Below, piece after piece: positions 14,879 to 21,480 of a DNA stretch of 21,480 nucleotides (its first letter is position 1; the number at the start of each line of letters is the position of its first letter). The stretch is taken from the NCBI GenBank assembly GCA_030745815.1, contig JASLNX010000029.1:1-21480 (forward strand), given 5' to 3'. The position numbers and the translations under genes were made by a program. The notes beneath the pieces were generated by a model. The model had not been told where the DNA came from. It saw only the letters and a program-made list of their open reading frames with translations, and searched no databases. The DNA is from an archaeon (GTDB lineage: Archaea; Iainarchaeota; Iainarchaeia; Iainarchaeales; GCA-2688035).

Positions 14879-15453
14879 AACTCGTTTCTGTGCAACACGT
14901 TTTCAATAGCTCTTTTTGGAACGTGCAGCACTCCTTTTTTATCAATCCAGTAGCGTAAATTATTTTCCTTTGCTTCTTCGGTCACCGGCGTTTCTTTTGG
15001 ATAACCCAAAGCAATTACAAGCGGCAGGGAATAGCTTTCAGGAATTCCAAGAATTTCTTTTATTTGGTCTCGTTCAATTGCTCCTAGCATACAGGTTCCA
15101 AGGCCTTGTTCAAACGAAGTTAAAACAATTGTCTGTGCTGCAATTCCAACATTAATTGAAGTATAAGCCTCATCAGATTTTTCTTTGTTGGCAATTATTG
15201 CAATAAATGCTTTTGGTTCCTCTCCTTTCACTCGCCCTTTTTCTGCAACAACCCCGCCAAAGCGAACGGCCTTATTTAATTGCTCTAGCTTTTCGGCATT
15301 GTTTACAACAATAAATTCAAGTTCCTGGGTATTTCGAGCGCTTGGAGCCAGACGAGCAGCCTCCACGCACTTTTCCAGTGCTTCAAATGACACGGTTTTT
15401 TCTAAAAATCTGCGAATTGTTCGTCTTTTAAGCAATGCATTATATGTGTCCAT
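14875..15453 (-). CDS. Nitroreductase-family FMN oxidoreductase
   Basis: The 192-residue protein belongs to the nitroreductase fold. KRRTIRRFLEKTV (9-21) is the N-terminal FMN-phosphate arm, EAARLAPSARNTQELEFIVV (31-50) is the second FMN-contact motif, and GLGTCMLGA (117-125) followed by LPLVIALGYPKETP form the C-terminal part. It is soluble and would act as a dimer, reducing quinone-like, nitro or flavin substrates with NAD(P)H; the true substrate is unknown. The leftward TATA-like AATTAATAA (minus strand, 15479-15487) places transcription about 4 nt before the ATG, and no ribosome-binding site is seen. Confidence 0.9.
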   Translation of the reverse strand: MDTYNALLKRRTIRRFLEKTVSFEALEKCVEAARLAPSARNTQELEFIVVNNAEKLEQLNKAVRFGGVVAEKGRVKGEEPKAFIAIIANKEKSDEAYTSINVGIAAQTIVLTSFEQGLGTCMLGAIERDQIKEILGIPESYSLPLVIALGYPKETPVTEEAKENNLRYWIDKKGVLHVPKRAIENVLHRNEF

Positions 15454-15461
15454 GTTATATT

Positions 15462-15470
15462 CTTTTATTT
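15462..15470 (+). promoter_or_regulatory. TATA-like box for the small zinc-binding protein gene
   Basis: CTTTTATTT is centred at 15466, predicting transcription from about 15492. The leader of about 25 nt would contain the GGAGGT ribosome-binding site at 15505-15510. Confidence 0.4.
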
Positions 15471-15516
15471 AGAAGAAGTTATTAATTTACTGAACTTAGG
15501 TTTTGGAGGTATTTTC

Positions 15517-15771
15517 ATGGAAGAGGAAAATGAAACAGAAAACATTTATGACAAAAAGGAAAGGGCCGAACAACTTGCAGAGGACGAAATAACTCCTGCA
15601 GAGGCCGGATTTATTGAAGGGTATGAGGACACAAAGCTTATTGAGTGCAATTCCTGCGGGGGCCAGTTTGACTTTGAGAAATCGGTTGAAAGGGAAATAA
15701 ACGGCGAAATGTTTACCTTCTGCAGTAAGAAATGTGCGGATCACTTTGAGAAAAGAAAAGCGCTTGAGTAA
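15517..15771 (+). CDS. Small acidic protein with TRASH/YHS-like zinc site
   Basis: The protein is 84 residues. Residues 1-43 are acidic and probably helical or disordered. Residues 44-73 hold C44-x2-C47-x21-C69-x3-C73, with a FCSKKCADHFEKR ending. This spacing and the C-terminal helix are typical of TRASH/YHS/MYM-type treble-clef zinc domains, which bind metals or mediate contacts. A strong ribosome-binding site, GGAGGT (15505-15510), sits six bases before the ATG. It is monocistronic, diverges from the nitroreductase gene, and converges on the DHH gene with a 2-nt gap. The function may be metal sensing or a protein-binding adaptor; this is not resolved. Confidence 0.8.
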   Translation: MEEENETENIYDKKERAEQLAEDEITPAEAGFIEGYEDTKLIECNSCGGQFDFEKSVEREINGEMFTFCSKKCADHFEKRKALE

Positions 15772-15773
15772 AA

Positions 15774-16862
15774 TCAAGCCTTATACTTCTTTTTTAGAAT
15801 TCGCAAAAGATTTGCCCTGAATTTCTTTAAGTATTTTTTTGGAATGCTTCCTGCAGCAGCTGGAATGTGACCACCTGCAGTACTTTCAGGAATATTTTTG
15901 GTTGCATTAACAAGCAACTGGTTTATTTTTACTTTGAAATCTTGACGTCTTCCACTAAACCTCACCCTGTTTCCACCAAGGTCCTGCATTAAAATTACTG
16001 TCTTGTTTGGATGCATTAAACTTATTTCGTTTATTACATAGCTCTTCAAATTTTCCTGCTTATTTTTAATGCAGTAAATAAAAAGCTCTAGTTCAGGAAA
16101 CTTTTCAGACTTGTCATCAAACCCTTCTACAATTACTGCCTTTTCTTTTCTAAATCTCTTTAAGTATTTTGTTAAGCCGCTTTTTAGAACATCCTGCAGC
16201 CGCTTTGCTTTGTAAAATGCTTTGAAAAGCTTTCCAAGGTCTTCGTCTGCTAAGGCTTCAACTGCTGCAATAAGATCCTCGGCCTCGTAAAGCTGAGTGA
16301 GGGAAATTTTTCTTTTCTGAATTGTTTTTTTAACAAAAGGTTTCCAGTTTTTAAGACTCATATCTCCAATTATGCCAACGCAAGCAACCCAGTCTAATTT
16401 CTTTACATCAGTTACTTTGCTAAACAAATCAAATGCAAACTTTGAGGTAACGTATGAGCTTGGGTCCTTTTTTGTAAAAAACTGTGCTTTGAGAAAAACC
16501 GTATCCTCGCTGTTTAAGTCTTTGTACATTGTGTGATGGTCTATTACAAGACACTTATCAAAAGCGCAGTACTCTCGCAGTGTGTGCGGCGCACTGTCAA
16601 TTCCAATATCAAGAACAATTAAAATGTTTACTTTGTGCTTTTTCATCAACAAAGCAGCCTTTTTGCCCTGTTTGATATTTCCATATTCGTAGTGCCTTAC
16701 AACAACTGGCTTTTTTCCAGTTAAGTTCTCAATTGCTTTTGCAGTTATTACTGCTGAACACAGTCCGTCAGAATCAGAATGGTGAAGTATCGCAACCCGG
16801 TCCTTTTTACTTAGGTTATTGCAAAATTCTCTGAACCGCTTTACCAAATGTGCTTTCTTCAT
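15774..16862 (-). CDS. DHH/DHHA1-family phosphoesterase
   Basis: The protein is 362 residues. The DHH domain has LHHSDSDGLCSA (26-36, with D30/D32), VLDIGIDS (82-89, D84), the signature VIDHHT (105-110) and IIGDMSL (163-169, D166), which are the Mn ligands. The C-terminal DHHA1 substrate-binding domain carries TAGGHIPAAAG (near 330). The family cleaves small nucleotides such as nanoRNA, pAp or cyclic-dinucleotide products, or acts as a RecJ-like nuclease; the full domain set is present but the substrate is open. In archaea, related proteins include GAN and RecJ-like factors of the replisome. The likely TATA core at 16884-16895 leaves about 2 nt of leader. Confidence 0.9.
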   Translation of the reverse strand: MKKAHLVKRFREFCNNLSKKDRVAILHHSDSDGLCSAVITAKAIENLTGKKPVVVRHYEYGNIKQGKKAALLMKKHKVNILIVLDIGIDSAPHTLREYCAFDKCLVIDHHTMYKDLNSEDTVFLKAQFFTKKDPSSYVTSKFAFDLFSKVTDVKKLDWVACVGIIGDMSLKNWKPFVKKTIQKRKISLTQLYEAEDLIAAVEALADEDLGKLFKAFYKAKRLQDVLKSGLTKYLKRFRKEKAVIVEGFDDKSEKFPELELFIYCIKNKQENLKSYVINEISLMHPNKTVILMQDLGGNRVRFSGRRQDFKVKINQLLVNATKNIPESTAGGHIPAAAGSIPKKYLKKFRANLLRILKKKYKA

Positions 16863-16883
16863 ACTAATTCTGAGCTGGGCAAA

Positions 16884-16895
16884 GGTTTAATAATT
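16884..16895. promoter_or_regulatory. Bidirectional TATA-like core between DHH and small-protein genes
   Basis: GGTTTAATAATT reads as a TATA-like box on both strands. Rightward transcription would start near 16916, giving a 22-nt leader with a GGAGGGG site. Leftward transcription would start near 16864, 2 nt before the DHH ATG. Confidence 0.4.
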
Positions 16896-16937
16896 GAAAC
16901 AAGTTATTTTTATCAACAGCTTTCTTGGAGGGGTTTT

Positions 16938-17102
16938 ATGGGATATGAACATACAAATAGTAAAGGAAAAAGTTATTACTTACATCAGAAAGGCAGACTT
17001 TTTTTCTTTTCAAAATCTGCAGAAGACGGAATTGATTTGCCTGAAGGGTATAATGTTATAGAAAATAGCAGAACCGGGCTACCAATGCTGAAAAAAAAGT
17101 AA
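16938..17102 (+). CDS. Conserved small archaeal protein (54 aa)
   Basis: I place the start at ATG 16938, four bases after GGAGGGG (16927-16933). An upstream in-frame start at 16848 would add 30 residues and run back across the promoter into the DHH gene, so I reject it. The product has the pattern KGKSYYLHQKGRLFFFSK followed by LPEGYNVIENSRTGLPMLKKK. I recognise this layout (YYLH, FFFSK, PEGY, ENxRTGLPxLKKK) as a short protein recurring in archaeal genomes, of unknown function. The highly basic tail suggests RNA or ribosome association, which is inference. It begins an operon with two peptidase genes, ending 11 nt before the next one. Confidence 0.78.
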   Translation: MGYEHTNSKGKSYYLHQKGRLFFFSKSAEDGIDLPEGYNVIENSRTGLPMLKKK

Positions 17103-17113
17103 GAGGGTAATAT

Positions 17114-18889
17114 ATGAAATACAGTGTCAAGGGGTTTGACAAGGCAGTTGCCTACTACAAGGGAGAGCTGCGTGGGCTCTTAAAAAAGGGAGACGCATGT
17201 CTTGTAGACATTCCGCTAAAAAATTCTAAGGCTTTCTATTCTATTGCTCCCTTAAGTAGAGCAATTCATGAACTCAAAGGGGATATGGATCTTTTTGTAG
17301 TTGATGGGCGAAGTAAAAGCCTTGTTGCACTGAAAAAAACGTGGAAAGTGTTTAACGGCCCTCCTTCAAAGAAAAGAGATGCATTGGACGAATTTATTAC
17401 TGCAGTTAATAGAAAAGCAAAGAATCGGAAATTTGTTCGTTTGTTTAAGGAGCCTGAACTTTTTATTACTGTCTCAAAAAAGGGTTTTGTTGCAGGCGAC
17501 AAAACAATGGAGTTTAGAACAAACTGGTTTAAGAAAAGGCTTTGGAGAAAACTGCTTGCGACTTGTACAAGAATTCTTGAACAAGGTTACGCTCTAAAAA
17601 AGAGCGAAAAGTTTTCAGTTTCATTTGAATTAATGCCAACAAAAAAGGATCTTGACCTGCCCTTTGATGATTATATTGACAATTTTTCAATTGCTTACGC
17701 AATGGCTTTGGCTGCAAAAAAAATGTGCAAGAGGGTTGGACTGGGTTCAAGCACTTCGCGAATGTCACAACTTGAGCCAATGAACCGTCTTTCAGATCTT
17801 TCTTCAACTCTTGTAGGCTGCGAGTATGAAAAAAATATTAAAGAACCTGTTTTCAAGAAATTCAAAAAACTTTCAAAACTAATGAACTACAATGTGCTAA
17901 CACCAAACGATGCAGCATTTGGTGTTCACGGAAAAGGTTACGGTGGAAAGCACTTTTTTGGATTGGAAGTTGGTTATCCTACTCCAAACAAGAAAAGTAG
18001 ATGGCAGAGCCCTGGCCAAATGTTTCTCAAGCCATTTTGGTATCTACAGTCAAAAATTGATAACAGAGAGCCAAAAACAAGGTATGCAATAACTGGAACT
18101 CTTCCACTTGAAAACTTTATTAGAACCTGTTACATAGATTTCTTCAAATTGCGCGAACTGGATGACGCAATAAGGAAAATTGTAAAAAAAGGAAAAACAA
18201 TTTACTTTAAGGGAAAGCAGATGAAACAGGGAAGAACTGATCTCAAGCTTGACTTAACTCCTGTGTTAAAAGGCAAAAGCCCTGTTCTTGCGTCAGATAT
18301 AGAGGTTAATCCAAGTATTCCATCTGAATCAGCTCAAACTTTTAAAATGAAGTCAGGAAGATATGGAAATTTCCCAGGTGGGGAGGTTTTCTGGACCCCT
18401 TATGACCTCAACGGGACATATTTGGGAGACGTTGTAATAAACGTTGATCAAAGCTATATAATTGGGAACAAAAAACCGCTGATTATAGAAATAAAGCATG
18501 GGTTCTATAAGGTAAAGAGTGGCCCGGCAAAGATTCTCAAAGCACTTGTTAAGAGAAAAAAGGAAAGCCGAAAACTAATAGGCCTTTACGAAAAAAATAA
18601 GAGCATGCCAAAGAATGTGATAAACATCTACAAAAAGAACTTTAACAGAGTTGGGGAAATTGCGATTAACACAAACCCCAAGGCAAAGCTTTCAAGATAC
18701 TTAATTGAAACAGAAAAGATTGCAAGAATGATGCATATTGCGCTTGGTTCAGGCTATGAGCCAAAGCGGGAAACAACTTACCACTGTGACATTGTTTTAA
18801 ACTGTCCAAGGCAGAAGATGGACATTTGGGTTGAAACTCCAAAAGGTGAAACCATTTGGATAATGCGCAAGGGAAAGCACGTGGTTTAA
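17114..18889 (+). CDS. M29-like metallopeptidase (AmpS-type aminopeptidase) with long N-terminal region
   Basis: The protein is 591 residues. The C-terminal part matches the aminopeptidase T/AmpS (M29) pattern: NFPGGEVFWTP (419-429, E424), GEIAINTNPKAK (514-525, E515), ETEKIARMMHIALGSGY (532-548, H541) and YHCDIVL (556-562, H557 and D559). These supply the acidic and histidine ligands of a two-metal site. M29 enzymes are usually about 400 residues; here roughly 170-200 extra residues precede, with CLVDIPLKNSKAFYSI and VVDGRSKS segments that look like an alpha/beta domain. There is no signal peptide, so peptides would be cleaved in the cytoplasm. The start ATG follows GAGGG by six bases, 11 nt after the small-protein gene, and the stop shares a base with the M24 start. 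The peptidase assignment is likely but family-level only. Confidence 0.75.
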   Translation: MKYSVKGFDKAVAYYKGELRGLLKKGDACLVDIPLKNSKAFYSIAPLSRAIHELKGDMDLFVVDGRSKSLVALKKTWKVFNGPPSKKRDALDEFITAVNRKAKNRKFVRLFKEPELFITVSKKGFVAGDKTMEFRTNWFKKRLWRKLLATCTRILEQGYALKKSEKFSVSFELMPTKKDLDLPFDDYIDNFSIAYAMALAAKKMCKRVGLGSSTSRMSQLEPMNRLSDLSSTLVGCEYEKNIKEPVFKKFKKLSKLMNYNVLTPNDAAFGVHGKGYGGKHFFGLEVGYPTPNKKSRWQSPGQMFLKPFWYLQSKIDNREPKTRYAITGTLPLENFIRTCYIDFFKLRELDDAIRKIVKKGKTIYFKGKQMKQGRTDLKLDLTPVLKGKSPVLASDIEVNPSIPSESAQTFKMKSGRYGNFPGGEVFWTPYDLNGTYLGDVVINVDQSYIIGNKKPLIIEIKHGFYKVKSGPAKILKALVKRKKESRKLIGLYEKNKSMPKNVINIYKKNFNRVGEIAINTNPKAKLSRYLIETEKIARMMHIALGSGYEPKRETTYHCDIVLNCPRQKMDIWVETPKGETIWIMRKGKHVV

Positions 18890-19959
18890 TGCATAAAAAA
18901 GCCAAGCAGATTTTAAAGGACGCAAATGTTGATGCAGTAGTTCTCAAGACTTCTCCGTCCTGCGTTGACCCTGGCTTTTTTTACTTTTCAGGAATTTTAC
19001 CAGGCGTTCTTAACAACAACGCCATTCTTTTGTCGGCAAGAAAAAAGCCACTTTTACTAAGAACAGTTCTTGACACGAAAATAAATGTTGAAGGACTGCG
19101 CATAAAAACTGTTAAGAGAAGAAAGCAGGTTGAAGAAACGCTGAACAAAGAACTTTCAGGTAAAAGAATTGGAATAAACGAACAGCGTTATACTGTGGAC
19201 TCGCTTAAACGACTTAAGAAGTCTCTTCCAGGAAAACGCTTTGTTGACATTTCTAAATATCTTTCCCAGGCAAGGGAAATAAAGGAACCTTGGGAAATTT
19301 CAAGAATTTCAAAGGCTGCAAAGATTACTGAAAAAGCGTTGAATGAACTTTCTCAAATATTCAAAAAGGGAATTACTGAAAGACAACTTGCTCTGAAACT
19401 TGAATTTCTGCTTCGCGAGCGTTCTAAAGATGATGTGGCCTTTTCGCCGATTGTTGCAAATGCTAGAAACAGTTCTTTCCCGCATCACTTTCCCTCTGAA
19501 AGAAAAATCAAGAAGGGGGTTGTATTAGTTGACTGCGGGGCAAAAGTTAAGGGATACTGTGCGGATCTGACCAGAATGTTTTCTGTTGGAAAGCCTTCCA
19601 AAAAGGAAAGTGCGCTTTACGAAACTGTTGTTGAAGCAAAACGCCGTGGGCAGGAATTAAGTGTTGAAGGAGCAATTCCTTGCAACGTATTCAAACAGGT
19701 TTCAGACTTTTTGAAAAGAAACGCAGGCCAGGCCCTAATTCATGGCCTTGGACACGGCCTTGGGATGGAAACTCACGACTCACCCCCTGGTTTTTTGCGA
19801 GATATTAAGCAACCTTTGAAAGCTGGAATGGTTTTAACTGTTGAACCCGCAGTTTACGGCAAAGGCTTTGGAGTGCGAATTGAAGACGATATTGTGGTAG
19901 GAAAGCGTAAATGCAAGGCTCTTAGCACTGCACCGAAACAATTAATTCCTTTGCGCTAA
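18889..19959 (+). CDS. pepQ: M24-family Xaa-Pro aminopeptidase/dipeptidase
   Basis: I choose ATG 18889, which overlaps the previous stop (TAATG) and gives a 356-residue protein starting MHKKAKQILKDANVDAVVL, as in homologues. An in-frame TTG at 18856 would only translate the tail of the upstream gene in another frame. The C-terminal pita-bread domain has all five metal ligands: D215 (VLVDCG), D226 (CADLTR), H289 (GLGHGLG), E319 (VEPA) and E332 (RIEDD). The N-terminal creatinase-like domain is present. It cleaves Xaa-Pro bonds in the cytoplasm. Translational coupling to the M29-like gene suggests a shared peptide-degrading unit. Whether it is a dipeptidase or an aminopeptidase cannot be read from sequence. 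Confidence 0.92.
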   Translation: MHKKAKQILKDANVDAVVLKTSPSCVDPGFFYFSGILPGVLNNNAILLSARKKPLLLRTVLDTKINVEGLRIKTVKRRKQVEETLNKELSGKRIGINEQRYTVDSLKRLKKSLPGKRFVDISKYLSQAREIKEPWEISRISKAAKITEKALNELSQIFKKGITERQLALKLEFLLRERSKDDVAFSPIVANARNSSFPHHFPSERKIKKGVVLVDCGAKVKGYCADLTRMFSVGKPSKKESALYETVVEAKRRGQELSVEGAIPCNVFKQVSDFLKRNAGQALIHGLGHGLGMETHDSPPGFLRDIKQPLKAGMVLTVEPAVYGKGFGVRIEDDIVVGKRKCKALSTAPKQLIPLR

Positions 19960-19980
19960 AGGAATATTTTAGGTGTTTTC

Positions 19981-20724
19981 ATGAAAATTGGATTAATAGG
20001 CGTTGGAACAATTGGTGGATTCTTAGCCGAAAAGATTAAGGCAGACTCCTCGTTGGAACTTTCTTTTGTGCTGGACACAGACCCTGAAAAGGTCACTGGC
20101 TTCTCAAAAGAGATTGTAATAAATTCAATTGACGAAATGCCCACTGTTGATTTAGTTGTTGAGGCTGCGTCGCAGCAGGCGGTAGGCCAGTACGCTGAAG
20201 CAGTTCTTGCAAAAGTAAACTTTCTTATCTTGAGTGTTGGGGCGTTATCAGAACAAGCTCTTGAAGAAAAAATTGTTAGCCTTTGCAAAGAACACAGTAC
20301 AAAATTCTTTATTCCAAGTGGCGCCATTGCCGGAATTGATATGCTAAAGGCAATGCAGTCAGAAGTAAAGAGTGTAGAACTTATTTCTCGAAAGAACCCA
20401 AAGGGCTTTGGAAGAGAGGACGCAGAGCCCGTGGTTTTATTTGAAGGCTATGCAAGAGAAGCGTGTAAAAAATTCCCAAAGAACATAAACATCTCTGCAA
20501 CGGCTTCTCTTAACGGAATCGGTTTTGATAAAACTAAAGTGAAAATGATTTCTGATCCTGAGTGCAGTGGAAATAGGCACTTTCTTCACGTGGTTCACAG
20601 TTTTGGGGAAATGCAAATTGATGTAAAGGCGTTGCCGTCTAAAAATCCAAAGACCAGCAGTACCGCTGCATACTCTGCATTTGATTTGATTAAAAAGATT
20701 CAGTTTGGAATAAATCTTTACTAA
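19981..20724 (+). CDS. nadX: L-aspartate dehydrogenase (NAD de novo synthesis)
   Basis: The protein is 247 residues, slightly shorter than the usual 260-270. It has the Rossmann motif GVGTIGG (7-13), PSGAIAGIDML (112-122), NINISATASLNGIGFDKTKV (168-187) and a likely catalytic H200 (GNRHFLHVV). It oxidises L-aspartate to iminoaspartate with NAD(P), the substrate of NadA, replacing the FAD-linked oxidase NadB. The ATG follows AGGTG (19971-19975) with five bases between. It is 21 nt downstream of the M24 gene and 12 nt upstream of nadA, so it is likely part of one rightward operon with nadA. Confidence 0.93.
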   Translation: MKIGLIGVGTIGGFLAEKIKADSSLELSFVLDTDPEKVTGFSKEIVINSIDEMPTVDLVVEAASQQAVGQYAEAVLAKVNFLILSVGALSEQALEEKIVSLCKEHSTKFFIPSGAIAGIDMLKAMQSEVKSVELISRKNPKGFGREDAEPVVLFEGYAREACKKFPKNINISATASLNGIGFDKTKVKMISDPECSGNRHFLHVVHSFGEMQIDVKALPSKNPKTSSTAAYSAFDLIKKIQFGINLY

Positions 20725-20736
20725 GGGAGCGATAGA

Positions 20737-21480
20737 ATGGATTTTGCAGCAGAAATTGAAAAACTCAAGGCTGAAAAGAACGCAGTTCTTCTTGTTCACA
20801 ACTACCAGGTTGCAGAGGTTCAAGAGGTAGCAGACTTTTTAGGAGATTCCCTTGGGCTGGCTCGCAAGGCAAAGGAAAGCAATGCCGACATGATTGTTTT
20901 TGCAGGCGTTGATTTTATGGCTGAGACCGCAAAAATTCTTAACCCCAACAAGAAAGTGCTAATAACGTCGCAGGAAGCATGCTGCCCTATGGCCGGGATG
21001 CTTTCAAAAGAACAGCTTCTTGAAACAAAGACCGCTCACCCAAAAGCGCAGGTTGTTTTGTATGTTAACTCAAGCGGGGAATGCAAGGCTCTTGCAGATT
21101 CGTGCTGCACCAGTGCGAACGCTGATAAAATAGTTAACGCAATGACTTCTGATGAAGTGATTTTTGGGCCTGATAAAAATTTGGCTCACTTTGTGCAGAA
21201 GAGAACTGAAAAAAAGATTATTCCAGTTCCAGAGAACGGCCACTGTTATGTTCACGACATAATTGAGTTGCCTGCTCTTGAGGTTGCAATTGAAAAACAC
21301 CCTGGCGCGGTTGTTATTGTGCACCCTGAGTGCCCAGCGAATGTTCAAGAGCGAGCTGATCACATTGCGTCAACCAGCGGAATGGTTAGGCTTTCAAAGG
21401 AACTGCCTGACAAGGAGTTTATTATTGGAACAGAGGTTGGAATGCTTCATCGTTTGCAAAAAGATAATCCTGAAAAGAAG
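20737..21480 (+). CDS. nadA: Quinolinate synthase (partial, runs off the window)
   Basis: The first 248 residues are present; the family is about 300 long in archaea. The start follows GGGAG with good spacing. Motifs: LLVHNYQVAEVQEVADFLGDS (18-38), SQEACCPMAGM (78-88) with cluster ligand C83 beside an adjacent C82, YVNSSGECKALADSCCTSANA (109-129), and VIVHPECP (193-200) with C199. The third [4Fe-4S] cysteine would lie about 40 residues past the window edge. It condenses iminoaspartate with dihydroxyacetone phosphate to quinolinate. It is coupled to nadX; nadC might follow outside the window. Confidence 0.95.
   Translation, partial: MDFAAEIEKLKAEKNAVLLVHNYQVAEVQEVADFLGDSLGLARKAKESNADMIVFAGVDFMAETAKILNPNKKVLITSQEACCPMAGMLSKEQLLETKTAHPKAQVVLYVNSSGECKALADSCCTSANADKIVNAMTSDEVIFGPDKNLAHFVQKRTEKKIIPVPENGHCYVHDIIELPALEVAIEKHPGAVVIVHPECPANVQERADHIASTSGMVRLSKELPDKEFIIGTEVGMLHRLQKDNPEKK

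Noticed and set aside
16848..16937. Upstream in-frame extension of the 54-residue small protein
   Set aside because: It would start inside the divergent DHH gene and cross the promoter core and ribosome-binding site. ATG 16938 has GGAGGGG at the right distance.
18856..18888. Upstream TTG that would lengthen the M24 peptidase by 11 residues
   Set aside because: This merely reads the last codons of the M29-like gene in another frame. ATG 18889 overlaps the stop codon and matches the family's N-terminus.
1..21480. Mobile elements, CRISPR arrays, toxin-antitoxin or defence islands
   Set aside because: No transposase or integrase motifs, no regularly spaced repeats and no paired small toxin-like genes were seen. 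The gene content is metabolic throughout.

Overview
The window looks archaeal and most probably comes from a small-genome, DPANN-type lineage. The signs are diphthine synthase, a DUF357 protein, a four-subunit archaeal-type pyruvate:ferredoxin oxidoreductase, a DHH/DHHA1 phosphoesterase, a tRNA gene without an encoded CCA, TATA-like boxes about 26 nt before likely transcription starts, and very tight gene packing. Gene overlaps of 1-14 nt and divergent gaps of only 50-75 nt are common. The set of genes reminded me of Diapherotrites-like genomes, but that placement is inference; nothing here fixes the phylum.

Layout. Positions 1-302 hold the start of an unidentified leftward gene, a tRNA-Pro(CGG) and its promoter. 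Positions 303-4927 are a sugar block: a GH100-like glycosidase, a leftward pair (PIG-L deacetylase, then GT4 glycosyltransferase), and a rightward gene that fuses a PfkB sugar kinase to a glucosamine-6-phosphate deaminase. Positions 4929-9718 are a leftward branched-chain-amino-acid-type ABC importer: one ATPase, two permeases and two different substrate-binding proteins in separate transcription units. Positions 9770-11907 hold a small orphan ORF, dphB, a DUF357 gene, a membrane-anchored beta-domain protein and an acylphosphatase. Positions 11966-14878 are the porCDAB operon. Positions 14875-16862 hold a nitroreductase, a small zinc-binding protein and a DHH phosphoesterase. Positions 16938-19959 are a small conserved protein followed by two metallopeptidases (M29-like and M24). 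Positions 19981-21480 are nadX and the first part of nadA.

How they fit together (inference). Two peptidases, an amino-acid-type importer and a 2-oxoacid:ferredoxin oxidoreductase suggest an anaerobe that lives at least partly on peptides and amino acids. An FMN-type nitroreductase, an acylphosphatase and the NadX/NadA route to NAD fit the same redox economy. The sugar block suggests amino-sugar handling: deacetylation, phosphorylation and deamination to fructose 6-phosphate. The most distinctive items are the PfkB-NagB fusion, the importer with only one visible ATPase, an identical 18-nt promoter element upstream of both livH and one binding-protein gene, and the long M29-like peptidase. I found no mobile element, CRISPR array or clear defence system.
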